NCBI RefSeq assembly: GCF_003722355.1
Contig: NZ_QWDD01000001.1
Location: 372,001 to 436,000, forward strand
Direction: 5' to 3'
Length of the DNA stretch: 64,000 nt
Source: Methylocystis hirsuta
Lineage (GTDB): Bacteria > Pseudomonadota > Alphaproteobacteria > Rhizobiales > Beijerinckiaceae
In this document: positions 35,536 through 44,538 of the stretch, one piece after another
How positions within the stretch are numbered: the first letter of the stretch is position 1
Layout: each line of letters begins with the position of its first letter
Translations under genes and position numbers: made by a program
Notes under the pieces: model-generated
What the model saw: only the letters and a program-made list of their open reading frames with translations
Told to the model about the DNA's origin: nothing
Database searches by the model: none

Positions 35536-36654
35536 TCAGCGCCTGGCGCTGTCCCAGGGACCGCGCGGCGGCCAGAGCGGATGGCGTCCGTCCTTGGGCA
35601 GGAAGGCGGCCTCGTCCTCGCGCGGCGCATCGATCGCCTCGCGTTCTTCCCCTAAAGCCGCGACCGACACGTCCCGGCCGCCGCCGAATTCGACGAGGGC
35701 CGCGACGCGCGCGTCGACGCTCGGATGCGTCGCAAACCAGCCGAACTCCGGATGCAGCGCCGGGGTTTCGATGAAGAAATACTGCATGCGCGAGGGCATG
35801 TTCGGAATCGCCGCATGCGCTTCGATCTTGCGCAGCGCCGAGATCATCGCGTCGGGGTTCTTCGTCAGCTCGACGCTGCCGGCGTCGGCGAGGAATTCGC
35901 GTGAGCGCGACAGCGCGAAGCGGATCAGCACGGAGGCGCCCCAGCTCAGCGCGATGATGAACAGGGCGATGAGAATGGCGAGCGCCGCGCCGCCATTGCC
36001 TCTTCGGCCGTCGTCCCGCTCGGGACGATGCGGCGAGAAGCCGAAAGGAAAATCCCAGCGTCGGATCGTCAGATCGGCGACGAAGGCGAAAATGCCGGCG
36101 AAAATCACGGCGATCACGAGAAGCTGAACGTCGCGGTTGCGAATATGAGTCAGCTCATGCGCGAGAACCGCCTCGAGCTCGGCGTCGGTCAGAAAGCGCG
36201 TCAGACCGCGGGTCACCGCGATCTTGTACTGTCCCTCTTTGAGCCCGGAAGCGTAGGCGTTGAGCGCGTCGCTCTCAATGAGCTGCAGGGCGGGAATCGG
36301 CACGCCGCGGGAGATGCAGAGATTTTCGAGCAGATTGTAAACGCGCGGCGATTCGGCGCGCGACAGGTTCGCGGCCCCGGTGGCGAAGTCGATCATCTTC
36401 TGATGGAAGAGATAGGCGATGACGAACCAAACGCCCGCCGCGATGACGCCGATCGGCCAGCCGCGTTTCAGATCATCCCATGCGAGCGCCAGGATGTAGT
36501 CGAAAGGGGCGCCGGGCCGCGCGCTCATCGCCTCGATCAGCAGCGCGAAGGAGAACATCAGCGCAAGAAGCAGAACGACGAAGCCCGCGAGCAGGAAGGC
36601 CGAGCGCAGTTCGTTGGCGCGAATGTGGGAATAAAGGCCGTAGGCTTTGAACAT
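35536..36654 (-). CDS. M48-family zinc metalloprotease (HtpX-like)
   Basis: A 372-residue membrane protease. Two N-terminal membrane helices are followed by the zinc motif in LAHELTHIRNRD, another membrane pair, and the third ligand region SRSREFLADAGS. The C-terminal domain has the family's FATHPSVDARVAALVEF. It probably degrades damaged membrane proteins on the cytosolic face. The lemA gene lies just upstream on the same strand, a common HtpX-LemA pairing. It is longer than HtpX (about 290) because of its C-terminal tail. Confidence 0.88.
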   Translation of the reverse strand: MFKAYGLYSHIRANELRSAFLLAGFVVLLLALMFSFALLIEAMSARPGAPFDYILALAWDDLKRGWPIGVIAAGVWFVIAYLFHQKMIDFATGAANLSRAESPRVYNLLENLCISRGVPIPALQLIESDALNAYASGLKEGQYKIAVTRGLTRFLTDAELEAVLAHELTHIRNRDVQLLVIAVIFAGIFAFVADLTIRRWDFPFGFSPHRPERDDGRRGNGGAALAILIALFIIALSWGASVLIRFALSRSREFLADAGSVELTKNPDAMISALRKIEAHAAIPNMPSRMQYFFIETPALHPEFGWFATHPSVDARVAALVEFGGGRDVSVAALGEEREAIDAPREDEAAFLPKDGRHPLWPPRGPWDSARR

Positions 36655-36735
36655 TGTGTTCCTGATCGCCGGAGAGGCGCTACTCGAAAAGTTGGCCGCG
36701 ATCCTTTGGAAGGAGCGGCGCTTTCGCCCGCGCGC

Positions 36736-37296
36736 TTAAAATTCCACCTTCGGCGGGGTTTCGATCGCCTTCTGCTGCGCTTCGTCCAACTCGAAATAGT
36801 CGAGCGGCTCGAAGCCGAAGCGCTGCGCAATCAGGAAACCGGGAAAGCCCTCCCGCGTGGCGTTGTATTCGGCGACGGTATTGTTCAGGAAGCGCCGCGC
36901 CGCGGAAATCTTGTTTTCGATGTCCGAAAGTTCGCTCTGCAGCTGCTGGAAATTCTGGTTCGCCTTCAGATCCGGATAGGCTTCCGACAGCGCGATCAGC
37001 CGCGAGAGCGCGCCGGTCAGCGCGCCCTCGGCCGCCCCTATCTGCGCCGGGCCCTGCGCCGCGACGGCGGCGTTGCGCGCCTTGACCACGTCATCCAGCG
37101 TGCTTTTCTCATGGGTGGCGTAGCCCTTCACCGTCTCGACCAGATTGGGCACGAGATCGTGCCGCTGCTTGAGCTGCACATTGACGTCGGAAAAGGCCTG
37201 CTTGCCGCGCTGGCGCAACGACACGAGGCCGTTGTAAACGCTGACCAGCCAGAAGGCGACGGCGGCGACGAGGCCTAGAAAAATCAGCAAAGACAT
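36736..37296 (-). CDS. lemA: LemA family protein
   Basis: A 186-residue protein with one N-terminal membrane helix (LLIFLGLVAAVAFWLVSVYNGLV) and a helical LemA domain (LKQRHDLVPNLVETVKGYATHEKSTLDDVVKAR, LTGALSRLIALSEAYPDLKANQNFQQLQSELSDIENKI, NNTVAEYNATREGFPGFLIA). The role of LemA is not established. It is co-oriented with the M48 protease gene, so the two probably act together at the membrane. Confidence 0.92.
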   Translation of the reverse strand: MSLLIFLGLVAAVAFWLVSVYNGLVSLRQRGKQAFSDVNVQLKQRHDLVPNLVETVKGYATHEKSTLDDVVKARNAAVAAQGPAQIGAAEGALTGALSRLIALSEAYPDLKANQNFQQLQSELSDIENKISAARRFLNNTVAEYNATREGFPGFLIAQRFGFEPLDYFELDEAQQKAIETPPKVEF

Positions 37297-37313
37297 GGCG
37301 CGCGCTCTCCAGG

Positions 37314-37348
37314 CGCCGCGCCGCTTCGCGCGGCGGCGATTATTTTTT
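37314..37348 (+). terminator. Hairpin with T-run between lemA and def
   Basis: A perfect 8-bp stem, CGCCGCGC (37314-37321) / GCGCGGCG (37328-37335), with loop CGCTTC is followed by ATTATTTTTT on the plus strand. No plus-strand gene precedes it closely; it would stop antisense transcription through lemA or attenuate the def operon leader. Confidence 0.45.
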
Positions 37349-37466
37349 GCCCTTGCATGTTAGCCGCCTTTGGCGCCCAGGCAAAGACGCGCAGCTCCCT
37401 TTCGATTTGACGGACGCGCCGGTCGCGCCTATCTCATGGAAACGCAAAGAGCCACGGCGAACATCA

Positions 37467-38033
37467 ATGGCCATTCTGCCGATCATCACGCTTCCGGATC
37501 CGCTGCTGCGCAAGATTTCCGAGCCTGTCGACCGTGTCGACGCGGAGGTGCGGCGTCTACTCGACGACATGCTGGAGACGATGTACGAGGCGCCCGGCGT
37601 CGGCCTCGCGGCGATCCAGGTCGCGGTGGCCAAGCGCATCGTCGTCGTCGATGTCGGCAAGACCGAGGAGACGCGTTCGCCGCTTTTCCTCATCAACCCG
37701 GAAATCATCTGGGCGTCGGAGGAATTAAGTGTCTATCAGGAAGGCTGCCTGTCCGTGCCCGACTATTTCGAGGACGTGAAGCGGCCGGCGCGGGTGCGTG
37801 TGCGTCATCTCGACCGGGACAGCGCGATCCAGGAATTCGACGCCGAAGGGCTGCTCGCGACCGTGGTGCAGCACGAGCTGGATCACCTCGAAGGCGGGCT
37901 CTTCATCGACCATCTGTCGCGCTTAAAGCGCGAGCGCGTCGTCAAGAAGTTCAACAAGGCGGCGCGCCACGACGAAATCGCCGCCCAGCATCGCGCCGCC
38001 ACGGAGCGTCAGTCGGAACAAGCCGGAGCCTGA
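37467..38033 (+). CDS. def: Peptide deformylase
   Basis: A 188-residue metalloenzyme that removes the formyl group from new proteins. All three motifs are present: GVGLAAIQ, EGCLSVP with the metal-binding cysteine, and QHELDHLEG with both histidines and the catalytic glutamate. ATG 37467 starts at the family N-terminus MAILPIITLPDPLLRK. It is followed directly by fmt, the functional counterpart that adds the formyl group. Confidence 0.97.
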   Translation: MAILPIITLPDPLLRKISEPVDRVDAEVRRLLDDMLETMYEAPGVGLAAIQVAVAKRIVVVDVGKTEETRSPLFLINPEIIWASEELSVYQEGCLSVPDYFEDVKRPARVRVRHLDRDSAIQEFDAEGLLATVVQHELDHLEGGLFIDHLSRLKRERVVKKFNKAARHDEIAAQHRAATERQSEQAGA

Positions 38034-38048
38034 CGATTGCGCGACAGA

Positions 38049-39005
38049 ATGCGCGTCGTCTTCATGGGCACGCCGGACTTCGCAGCCCGCCTGCTCAAGG
38101 AAATCATTTCTCGCGGTCATGAGATCGCGGCGGTTTACACGCAGCCGCCGCGACCGGCCGGACGCGGGATGGCGGAGAAAAAGTCCGCCGTCCACCTCTT
38201 GGCGGAGAGCTTCGGTCTTCCCGTTCGTTCGCCGAAAAGTCTGAAAGGCGCCGATGCGCAGGCGGACTTCGCCGCGCTTGACGCCGACGTCGCCGTCGTC
38301 GCCGCCTATGGGCTGCTGCTGCCTCAGCCGATCCTCGACTCGCCGCGATACGGCTGCCTCAACCTGCACGGGTCGCTGCTGCCGCGTTGGCGCGGCGCCG
38401 CGCCGATTCAGCGCGCGATCATGGCGGGCGACGCCGAGAGCGGCGTCATGGTGATGAAGATGGAGGCCGGTCTCGACACCGGTCCCGTCGCATTGACGGC
38501 GAAAACGCCGATCGGCGCCGAGATGACCGCAGGCGAGTTGCACGATCGTCTCGCCGAGCTTGGTGCGCCGCTGATGGCGCAGGCCCTCGATCTGCTGGCG
38601 AAAGACGAACTGCGCTTCACGCCGCAGGCCGAAGACGGCGCCTGCTATGCGCGAAAGATCGAGAAGGCTGAAGCGCGGATCGATTGGCGCCGATCGGCGC
38701 AAGACGTCCATGATCTCGTGCGCGGCCTCTCGCCCTTTCCCGGCGCTTTTTTTGAAGCCGATCTCGGCCGCGGCGTCGAGCGCGTGAAGGTCTTGCGCAC
38801 ACGCGTCGAGGAGGGAGCGGGCGCGCCGGGCGCCGCGCTCGATGACGCCGGGCTCATCGCCTGCGGCGCGGGCGCGCTGCGGCTGCTGCGCGTGCAACGC
38901 GCCGGCAAGGGCGAAATGGGGATTGAGGAGTTTTTGCGCGGCAGAAAACTCGGGCTTGGCTCTGTGCTGGTCCCTCGCGCTCGGGGCGGAGGGGACGTTC
39001 CATAG
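38049..39005 (+). CDS. fmt: Methionyl-tRNA formyltransferase
   Basis: A 318-residue enzyme that formylates initiator Met-tRNA with 10-formyl-THF. Family marks are [12 protein letters not shown] at the start, [34 protein letters not shown] with the conserved Asn and His, and [12 protein letters not shown] with the catalytic-type aspartate. ATG 38049 fits the family start; a TTG four codons earlier also lies in frame. It follows def by 15 bases. Confidence 0.97.
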   Translation: MRVVFMGTPDFAARLLKEIISRGHEIAAVYTQPPRPAGRGMAEKKSAVHLLAESFGLPVRSPKSLKGADAQADFAALDADVAVVAAYGLLLPQPILDSPRYGCLNLHGSLLPRWRGAAPIQRAIMAGDAESGVMVMKMEAGLDTGPVALTAKTPIGAEMTAGELHDRLAELGAPLMAQALDLLAKDELRFTPQAEDGACYARKIEKAEARIDWRRSAQDVHDLVRGLSPFPGAFFEADLGRGVERVKVLRTRVEEGAGAPGAALDDAGLIACGAGALRLLRVQRAGKGEMGIEEFLRGRKLGLGSVLVPRARGGGDVP

Positions 39006-39081
39006 TGCGCCTGCATGCTCATCGATCTCCTGCCTCAGAAATCCGGTGTGAAATTCGGTGTGATTATGGCAGGCTCAACGC

Positions 39082-39405
39082 ATGACGAAGCCGGCGCCTG
39101 CCGATCCCATTCTCGCGCGATTCCGCGCCGCGCTCGCCCGGACCTATGGCGAGCGGTTGGAGCGCGCCGTTCTGTTCGGCTCGCGGGCGCGTGGCGACGC
39201 GCGGCCTGATTCCGATTACGACGTCGCGGTTTTCCTGAGAGAGCAGGAGAGCTTCTGGCAAGAAAGCGGGCGCCTCGCCGAAATCGAGACCGACATACTT
39301 TATGACACCGGTGCGGTCATCAACGCGCTGCCCTTTTCCGCCGGAGCCTATGGCGCTCGCACGCCGCTCATGCAGGAGCTTCGGCGCGATGGCGTCGATC
39401 TGTGA
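39082..39405 (+). CDS. MNT-type minimal nucleotidyltransferase (antitoxin of a HEPN/MNT pair)
   Basis: A 107-residue nucleotidyltransferase with the core motif LFGSRARGDARPDSDYDVAV (GSxxRG...SDxD). In HEPN/MNT modules this protein neutralises the HEPN ribonuclease, in studied cases by AMPylating it. The next gene encodes a HEPN protein and overlaps by four bases. The pair lies between fmt and truA, genes adjacent in many alphaproteobacteria, so it was probably inserted there. Confidence 0.87.
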   Translation: MTKPAPADPILARFRAALARTYGERLERAVLFGSRARGDARPDSDYDVAVFLREQESFWQESGRLAEIETDILYDTGAVINALPFSAGAYGARTPLMQELRRDGVDL

Positions 39406-39797
39406 CACAGCCCGAAACTTTTGCATATCTCGCCAAAGCGCAACAAGCCTTGAAGGAGGCCCGGATCGTCCTCGCCAACGATCTTGCCGAGGCGGCAGGC
39501 CGGGCTGCTTATCATGCCGCCTATCACGCCGCGCAGGCATTCATTTTCGAACGCACGGGCAAGGCCGCGAAAAGTCATAATGGCGTTCGCAGCGAATTCG
39601 CGCGCCTCGCCAAGGAAGACCCGCGCATCGATAGAGGCTTCGCCGCTTTTTTGGCGCGCGCATACAATCTCAAGGCCGTCGCCGACTATGCGATTGGCGA
39701 CAACGCGGGCGTCAGTCTATCTGAGGCCGGTCAAGCGATCGAGAGCGCTGCGCAATTTGTCGCGTGCGTTTCGCGTTTGCTAGAGCCGCACGAGTAA
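39402..39797 (+). CDS. HEPN-domain protein (UPF0332-like, toxin of the MNT/HEPN pair)
   Basis: A 131-residue all-helical protein matching HEPN/UPF0332 proteins: [17 protein letters not shown], the [22 protein letters not shown] helix, [13 protein letters not shown] and [19 protein letters not shown] partners of MNT proteins are usually ribonucleases with an Rx4-6H motif; I do not see a clear copy here, so activity is uncertain. It starts at GTG overlapping the MNT stop (GTGA). Confidence 0.82.
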   Translation: MTQPETFAYLAKAQQALKEARIVLANDLAEAAGRAAYHAAYHAAQAFIFERTGKAAKSHNGVRSEFARLAKEDPRIDRGFAAFLARAYNLKAVADYAIGDNAGVSLSEAGQAIESAAQFVACVSRLLEPHE

Positions 39798-39858
39798 AGT
39801 GTCTGCGTGTTCCGTTCATGAAAAACCCCAAATTCGAAACAGGCTCCGACATCTCGCC

Positions 39859-40599
39859 GTGCCCCGCTTCGCGCTGACGATCGAATATGACGGCGCGCCT
39901 TTCGTCGGCTGGCAGCGGCAGGCGAATGGCGTTTCCATTCAGCAGCGCCTCGAAGAGGCCGTGGCCGCGATCAATGGCGGCGCGCGCGCCGTTGTTCATG
40001 GCGCGGGCCGCACCGACGCCGGCGTGCATGCGCTGGGGCAGATCGCGCATATCGATCTTGCGCGCGATTGGCGCGTCGATCGTCTGCGCGACGCGATCAA
40101 TGCGCATCTGAAGCCGGATCCGATCGCGGTGCTCGCCGCGCGCGCGGTCGGCGAGGATTTCGAAGCGCGCTTTTCCGCGATCCGCCGCCATTATCTCTAT
40201 GTCATCGACAATCGCCGCGCGCCCTTGGCGCTGAACCTCGGCCGCGCCTGGCACGTCAAGCGGCCGCTCGACGCGAGAGCCATGCATGAAGCGGCGCAAT
40301 CTCTCGTCGGCCGTCACGACTTCACGACCTTTCGCGCCTCGGAATGCCAGGCGAATTCGCCGATGCGCACGCTGGAGCGTCTCGACGTGCGTCGCGATGG
40401 CGAGCGAATCGAGATCGTCGCTTCGGCGCGCTCCTTCCTGCACAATCAGGTGCGCTCCATGGCGGGCTCGTTGGAGCATGTCGGCAGCGGCAAATGGCGC
40501 GTCGAGGATCTTGCGCTGGCGCTTCGCGCGAAAGACCGTGCGCGCTGCGGACAAGTCGCGCCGCCGCACGGTCTGTACCTTGTTGCTGTCGATTATTAG
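39859..40599 (+). CDS. truA: tRNA pseudouridine(38-40) synthase
   Basis: A 246-residue enzyme that makes pseudouridine in the anticodon stem-loop of many tRNAs. The catalytic aspartate lies in [14 protein letters not shown], and [27 protein letters not shown] and [14 protein letters not shown] are typical. The start is taken as GTG 39859 ([12 protein letters not shown]), since the longer ATG-initiated reading adds nonhomologous residues. It probably formed a def-fmt-truA unit before the toxin-antitoxin pair arrived. Confidence 0.95.
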   Translation: MPRFALTIEYDGAPFVGWQRQANGVSIQQRLEEAVAAINGGARAVVHGAGRTDAGVHALGQIAHIDLARDWRVDRLRDAINAHLKPDPIAVLAARAVGEDFEARFSAIRRHYLYVIDNRRAPLALNLGRAWHVKRPLDARAMHEAAQSLVGRHDFTTFRASECQANSPMRTLERLDVRRDGERIEIVASARSFLHNQVRSMAGSLEHVGSGKWRVEDLALALRAKDRARCGQVAPPHGLYLVAVDY

Positions 40600-40620
40600 C
40601 GATTTGCGCGAGGACGCCCG

Positions 40621-40839
40621 CTACTGCTTGTCGCCCGCGCCTCCCTCGTCATTCGGCGTCGGTTTGTTCGCATCCTGCTTCGGCGCTGGCGGCTTCGCCG
40701 GCTTCTTCGCCGCATGTTTCGCGGCGCCGGGCACGTTCGCGGATCTTTCTTCCTTGGCGAGCGCGCCTTGAATGGGAAGGAAGCTTGCCGATAGCACGGC
40801 AGCCAATATGCCGTTCACGCAGGGTCGCTGATTCATCAC
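40621..40839 (-). CDS. Small secreted protein, paralogue A (RPCVNGILAAVLSAS family)
   Basis: A 72-residue protein with a short signal peptide (RPCVNGILAAVLSASFLPIQGALA) and a mature part rich in Lys, Pro and Ala (KHAAKKPAKPPAPKQD). GAGGGG lies about eleven bases upstream of the ATG. The signal region is nearly identical to that of the next gene upstream on the same strand, while the mature parts differ. No known family is recognised. Confidence 0.6.
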   Translation of the reverse strand: MMNQRPCVNGILAAVLSASFLPIQGALAKEERSANVPGAAKHAAKKPAKPPAPKQDANKPTPNDEGGAGDKQ

Positions 40840-41027
40840 TGGATGGTCCCCTCGAAGTGAGAGCCCTCCGCCGAATCAACCGGCCCGCCCCGCAGGCATC
40901 AGGCCGGTCAACGGTGATGAAGTTGGGTCGCAGCCACGCCTACGCTGCGGTGATTTCATGACGGAATTCGCGCAGTTAGCAGCAGTTTGACGAATTGGTT
41001 AATGAAGTCATAAAAAAAATTGCGGCG

Positions 41028-41237
41028 TCATTCGCCGTCGGCCGCTTCCTTTTCCTCCGATTTGATCGCCTCTCCTACAGAAACCTCGTTCTTGACCGGC
41101 AAAGAGGCGGGAAGTCTGACGGCCGGCCGCTGCGCGGTCGGAGTTTTCTCCTGCGCGAGCGCGCCGTGAAGCGGAATAACGCTGGCGGACAGGACCGCCG
41201 CGAGAATGCCGTTAACGCAGGGTCGACGATTGGTCAT
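41028..41237 (-). CDS. Small secreted protein, paralogue B (RPCVNGILAAVLSAS family)
   Basis: A 69-residue protein with the signal RPCVNGILAAVLSASVIPLHGALA, matching paralogue A, then a mature region of about 40 residues (EKTPTAQRPAVRLPASL, VGEAIKSEEKEAADGE) that differs from it. The two tandem genes are separated by 188 bases. The shared cysteine and asparagine in the signal are unusual. The function is unknown. Confidence 0.6.
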   Translation of the reverse strand: MTNRRPCVNGILAAVLSASVIPLHGALAQEKTPTAQRPAVRLPASLPVKNEVSVGEAIKSEEKEAADGE

Positions 41238-41338
41238 ATGTCCTCGCTGTCAGGGCGCCGACTCAGCTGCCGCGGCCATAGAGCGTCAAAAAAGTGGCGA
41301 GAAAGCGTCGAGCTTAGGTATGCGGGCCTGGGCGCAGG

Positions 41339-42079
41339 TCAAGAGCCGCTGAACCAATTGTAGCCCTTGTCCTCCCAATAGCCGCCGGGATAGTCGTTCG
41401 TCACGAAGATCTCGCCGATGAACTTCGGATTCTTGAATCCGAGTTTCGTTGGAAGCCGCAGGCGCAGCGGGTAGCCGTATTTGGCGTCCGTGAAGTCAAG
41501 CGCGAGCAGCGTTTGCGGATGCAGCGCGCTCGGCATGTCGATGCTCGAATAATATTTGTCGGCGCATTTGAAACCGACGTAACGCGCCGTGAGGTCGGCG
41601 CCGATCCGTTCGAGAAAATGCCGGAAGGCGACGCCGCGCCATGTGCCGATCGCGCTCCAGCCCTCGACGCAGACGAGGCGGGTGATCTGGCTCGACTGCG
41701 GCAGCGCGCGCAATTCGCTTAAGCTCCAGGGACGCTGGTCGGCGACAAGGCCCGAGAGCCGCAGCCGATAGTCCTCGCCGTCGATGCGGGGAATATCCTT
41801 TTCTTCGTAATAGGCGTTGAAGGGGAAAGGCGTCGTGACGTCCGCGTCGGAAAAGGTCGGCGCGAGCCTCAAAGGATCGAAAAGCGCCGCCTGAACGCGG
41901 TCGTTGAACCGCGACATCGCGAAAAGCAGCCGATCGACGGCGTCGTCGTCCTTCAAGGTGCAGCCCGAGAGGAGCGACAGCGCGCCAAGCGACAGGCCTT
42001 GCTTGAGAAAGAGCCGGCGCTCGAGCCGCGCGATCTGCGGCTGAAACTCTCTAAGGCTGATGCGGCGGGGCGGCTTCAT
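41339..42079 (-). CDS. Sulfite oxidase-family molybdopterin oxidoreductase (YedY/MsrP-like), Tat lipoprotein-like
   Basis: A 246-residue molybdopterin oxidoreductase of the sulfite oxidase fold. The Mo-ligand cysteine lies in RLVCVEGWSAIGTWRG, and YSSIDMPSALHPQTLLAL, GYPLRLRLPTKLGFKNPKFIGEI and GYWEDKGYNW are typical. The N-terminus carries a twin-arginine signal (RRLFLKQGLSLGALSLLSGC) that ends in a lipobox-like LSGC, so the enzyme may be Tat-exported and lipidated. Its gene overlaps a cytochrome b561-type gene by four bases, resembling MsrP-MsrQ or similar enzyme/membrane-electron-donor pairs. The substrate is unknown. Confidence 0.87.
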   Translation of the reverse strand: MKPPRRISLREFQPQIARLERRLFLKQGLSLGALSLLSGCTLKDDDAVDRLLFAMSRFNDRVQAALFDPLRLAPTFSDADVTTPFPFNAYYEEKDIPRIDGEDYRLRLSGLVADQRPWSLSELRALPQSSQITRLVCVEGWSAIGTWRGVAFRHFLERIGADLTARYVGFKCADKYYSSIDMPSALHPQTLLALDFTDAKYGYPLRLRLPTKLGFKNPKFIGEIFVTNDYPGGYWEDKGYNWFSGS

Positions 42080-42699
42080 CGCGGCGCCTCCGCGCGGCCG
42101 GTGAACATCGGCGCCAGAATGCCCTTGACGCTCACGGCGAGTCCGATGTGAACGACAAGGAAAGCGACGATCGCGGCCATGGCGAAGAAATGCACGCGTC
42201 GCGCCGCCTCATAGCCGCCCATCGCCGCCGTCAGCGTTTGAAGCTGCACAGGCTTCCAGATGGCGAGGCCCGATAGGATGGCGACGATCACGGCGAGAAT
42301 GACCCCGATGTAGAGGAGCCGCTGAGCGGCGTTGTAGCGGCCGGGCGCATGATCCAGGAGGCCGCGCATCGCGAGAAATACGTCGTCGAGGGCGCCGCCG
42401 AACGAGATAGGCAGAAAGCTTCTTCGGAAGTGGCCCGAAACCAAGCCGTAAGCGAGATAAGCGAATCCGTTGAGCGCCAAAAGCCACATCGCCGCGAAAT
42501 GCCAGGCGAGCGCGCCGGCGAGCCAGCCGCCCAGCGTGAAACCCGCTGGAAATTCAAAGCCAAACAGTGGCGAGGCGTTGTAGATTCGCCAGCCGCTCAG
42601 CACCATGACGAAGATCGCGAAGGCGTTCACCCAATGCGTCACCCGAACAAACAGCGGATGGATCGTCTTTCGCGCGTCGGCTCCGGAGGCGGCGACCAT
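42076..42699 (-). CDS. Cytochrome b561-type membrane subunit
   Basis: A 207-residue protein with about four to five membrane helices and conserved histidines for two b hemes (IHPLFVRVTHWVNAFAIF, GALAWHFAAMWLLALNG, RVHFFAMAAIVAFLVVHIGLAV). It should pass electrons from the quinone pool to the periplasmic molybdoenzyme encoded immediately downstream (ATGA overlap). The closest type is the cytochrome b561/Ni-hydrogenase b family. No promoter was identified with confidence. Confidence 0.87.
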   Translation of the reverse strand: MVAASGADARKTIHPLFVRVTHWVNAFAIFVMVLSGWRIYNASPLFGFEFPAGFTLGGWLAGALAWHFAAMWLLALNGFAYLAYGLVSGHFRRSFLPISFGGALDDVFLAMRGLLDHAPGRYNAAQRLLYIGVILAVIVAILSGLAIWKPVQLQTLTAAMGGYEAARRVHFFAMAAIVAFLVVHIGLAVSVKGILAPMFTGRAEAPR

Positions 42700-42834
42700 G
42701 ACGGCTTCTCCTGTTCAAGGGCAAAACATATGGCTTGTGGGACTGGAAGCGAAGGCCGCTCGCGACCGCGTTGACAGCCGCGTCGCCTGCGCCCATGACG
42801 GCGAAGCTTTCATCACGCGGGAATATGGCGGCTC

Positions 42835-43845
42835 ATGCGCGTCTTCGTGACCGGCACTGCAGGTTTCATCGGCTTCCATTTGGCGAAGCGCCTGTTGGAG
42901 GCCGGGCATCTCGTCGACGGCTACGACGGCATGACGCCCTATTATGATCCTGGTCTCAAGGAGGCGCGGCGCGCCATTCTGCTGCGCGCTAACGGCTATC
43001 GCGACACGATCGCCATGCTGGAGGACATGGAGGCGCTGACCCGCGCTGCCGCAGAGGCCGCGCCGGACGTCATCATCCATCTCGCGGCGCAGGCGGGCGT
43101 GCGCTACTCGCTGCAAAATCCGCGCGCCTATGTCGACGCCAATCTTATCGGCGCCTTCAACGTCATGGAGATCGCGCGACTGCTGAAGCCGCGCCATTTT
43201 CTGTTCGCCTCGACGAGCTCGGTCTATGGCGCGAGCCCCACCGTGCCCTTCCATGAGAGCGACCGTACCGATTTCCCTTTGACCCTTTACGCCGCGACGA
43301 AGAAGGCCGGCGAAGCCATGGCGCATTCCTATGCGCATCTGTGGTCGATCCCGACGACGATGTTTCGCTTCTTTACCGTCTACGGTCCGTGGGGCCGACC
43401 GGACATGGCGCCATTGAAATTCGTCGACGCGATCGAGAACGACCGGGTCATCGACATCTATAATCATGGCGACATGTCGCGCGACTTCACCTATGTCGCA
43501 GACCTCGTCGAAAGCGTCGTGCGGTTGATCGACTGCGTTCCCGAGCGTGATCCAGGCGACGACAGCGTGTCGCCCGTGGCGCCGTTTCGAATCGTCAATA
43601 TCGGTCGCGGCGCGCCGGTGAAGCTTCTCGATTTTATCGAGACGATCGAAAGGGCTCTGGGAAAAAAGGCCAAACGCAACTATCTCGACATGCAGCCGGG
43701 CGACGTGCCGCGCACATTCGCCAGCGCCGACCTCCTTGAGCGCCTGACCGGCTATCGCCCGCATACGTCGCTCGATGAGGGGGTCGCGGCGCTCGACGAA
43801 TGGTATCGCGAGTATCGCCGCGCTCATGGAGAATTGGCCTATTGA
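42835..43845 (+). CDS. NAD-dependent sugar-nucleotide epimerase (UDP-glucuronate 4-epimerase-like)
   Basis: A 336-residue extended SDR. The NAD loop is [19 protein letters not shown]; the catalytic triad lies in FASTSSVYG and YAATKKAGE; and [16 protein letters not shown] is characteristic of UDP-glucuronate 4-epimerases, which make UDP-galacturonate for capsule or [14 protein letters not shown] also matches that subgroup. No other polysaccharide gene is nearby. Two residues separate the first ATG from MRVFVTG, and 42835 was used. Confidence 0.88.
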   Translation: MRVFVTGTAGFIGFHLAKRLLEAGHLVDGYDGMTPYYDPGLKEARRAILLRANGYRDTIAMLEDMEALTRAAAEAAPDVIIHLAAQAGVRYSLQNPRAYVDANLIGAFNVMEIARLLKPRHFLFASTSSVYGASPTVPFHESDRTDFPLTLYAATKKAGEAMAHSYAHLWSIPTTMFRFFTVYGPWGRPDMAPLKFVDAIENDRVIDIYNHGDMSRDFTYVADLVESVVRLIDCVPERDPGDDSVSPVAPFRIVNIGRGAPVKLLDFIETIERALGKKAKRNYLDMQPGDVPRTFASADLLERLTGYRPHTSLDEGVAALDEWYREYRRAHGELAY

Positions 43846-43921
43846 GCGGCTGCCGCTCGACGCCCTGCGTCGCGGCCTTCCTGTCGCAGCCGTCGGCGAG
43901 CGGGCGCGCTCCGCAGCGTAT

Positions 43922-44197
43922 CTACTTCTTGTTGGCTGAGAGGAATCTGTGCGCGGCGTCTTCGTCGAAGACCGGCGTGATGTGATTGACGTTGAGGTCT
44001 GTCCAGGATTGGAAGAGCTTGCCGAGATCGGCGATGTCGTTGGCTTCGACGATGCTCCAGCCCTCGAGCAGCGTGACGGAAAGCCAGTTTCCGACGACTT
44101 TCATTCCCTTTGGGGCGGCGTCGCCGAATTTCTGAAAGCGCTTCAGAACCTCGTCGCGACGTTCGGGCGTCATCTCATAATAGATCGCAAACAACAT
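43922..44197 (-). CDS. DUF3303 family protein
   Basis: A 91-residue protein of the DUF3303 family (MLFAIYYEMTPERRDEVLKRF, GWSIVEANDIADLGKLFQSWTDLNVNHITPVFDEDAA), which has a ferredoxin-like dimeric alpha/beta-barrel pattern and no known activity. It is cytosolic. The decayed lysA fragment lies about 90 bases upstream on the same strand. Confidence 0.8.
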   Translation of the reverse strand: MLFAIYYEMTPERRDEVLKRFQKFGDAAPKGMKVVGNWLSVTLLEGWSIVEANDIADLGKLFQSWTDLNVNHITPVFDEDAAHRFLSANKK

Positions 44198-44289
44198 CGG
44201 CCATCCTCCCTGCGCTTGGAAAGGCCACTTCCGCTTGCCAGGCCGGAACCGACGCCAAACTGCCGCAGTCCGAAGTCACATACAACCAG

Positions 44290-44484
44290 ATACGTGATCT
44301 CCTCGATGCTTTGGCGCTGGCGGATAATCGCGTAACGCGCGCCATCGACCAAATCGGCGCCAGCGATCTCGATTCCCTCGAGCCTTGCGGCGAAGTCGTA
44401 GTCCTCCCGCGCGCGCGACAGCGGCGCGCGAAATTTGTTTTCGGCGAGGTCGGCGGATATCTTTCTAAGCATGCGCTTGGCGTC
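44290..44484 (-). pseudogene. lysA remnant with a large internal deletion
   Basis: On the minus strand the translated segment KISADLAENKFRAPLSRARE through GIEIAGAD matches residues about 160-197 of the intact LysA encoded at 45391-46656. It then joins directly to LVDGARYAIIRQRQSIEEI, matching LysA residues about 392-412. About 195 codons between these parts are missing, as are the N-terminal half and a start codon. It is therefore a duplicated, internally deleted fragment. It lies on the far side of the hydrolase gene from lysA and in the same orientation. Confidence 0.85.
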
Positions 44485-44538
44485 GCGACGATGACGCCGC
44501 CCTTGGCGTCCTTGGCGCGCGTGACCATTAGGGACTTC

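Noticed and set aside
35456..36127. 223-codon plus-strand frame
   Set aside because: Antisense to the M48 protease after the first ~80 bases; kept only as a weak finding about its start signals.
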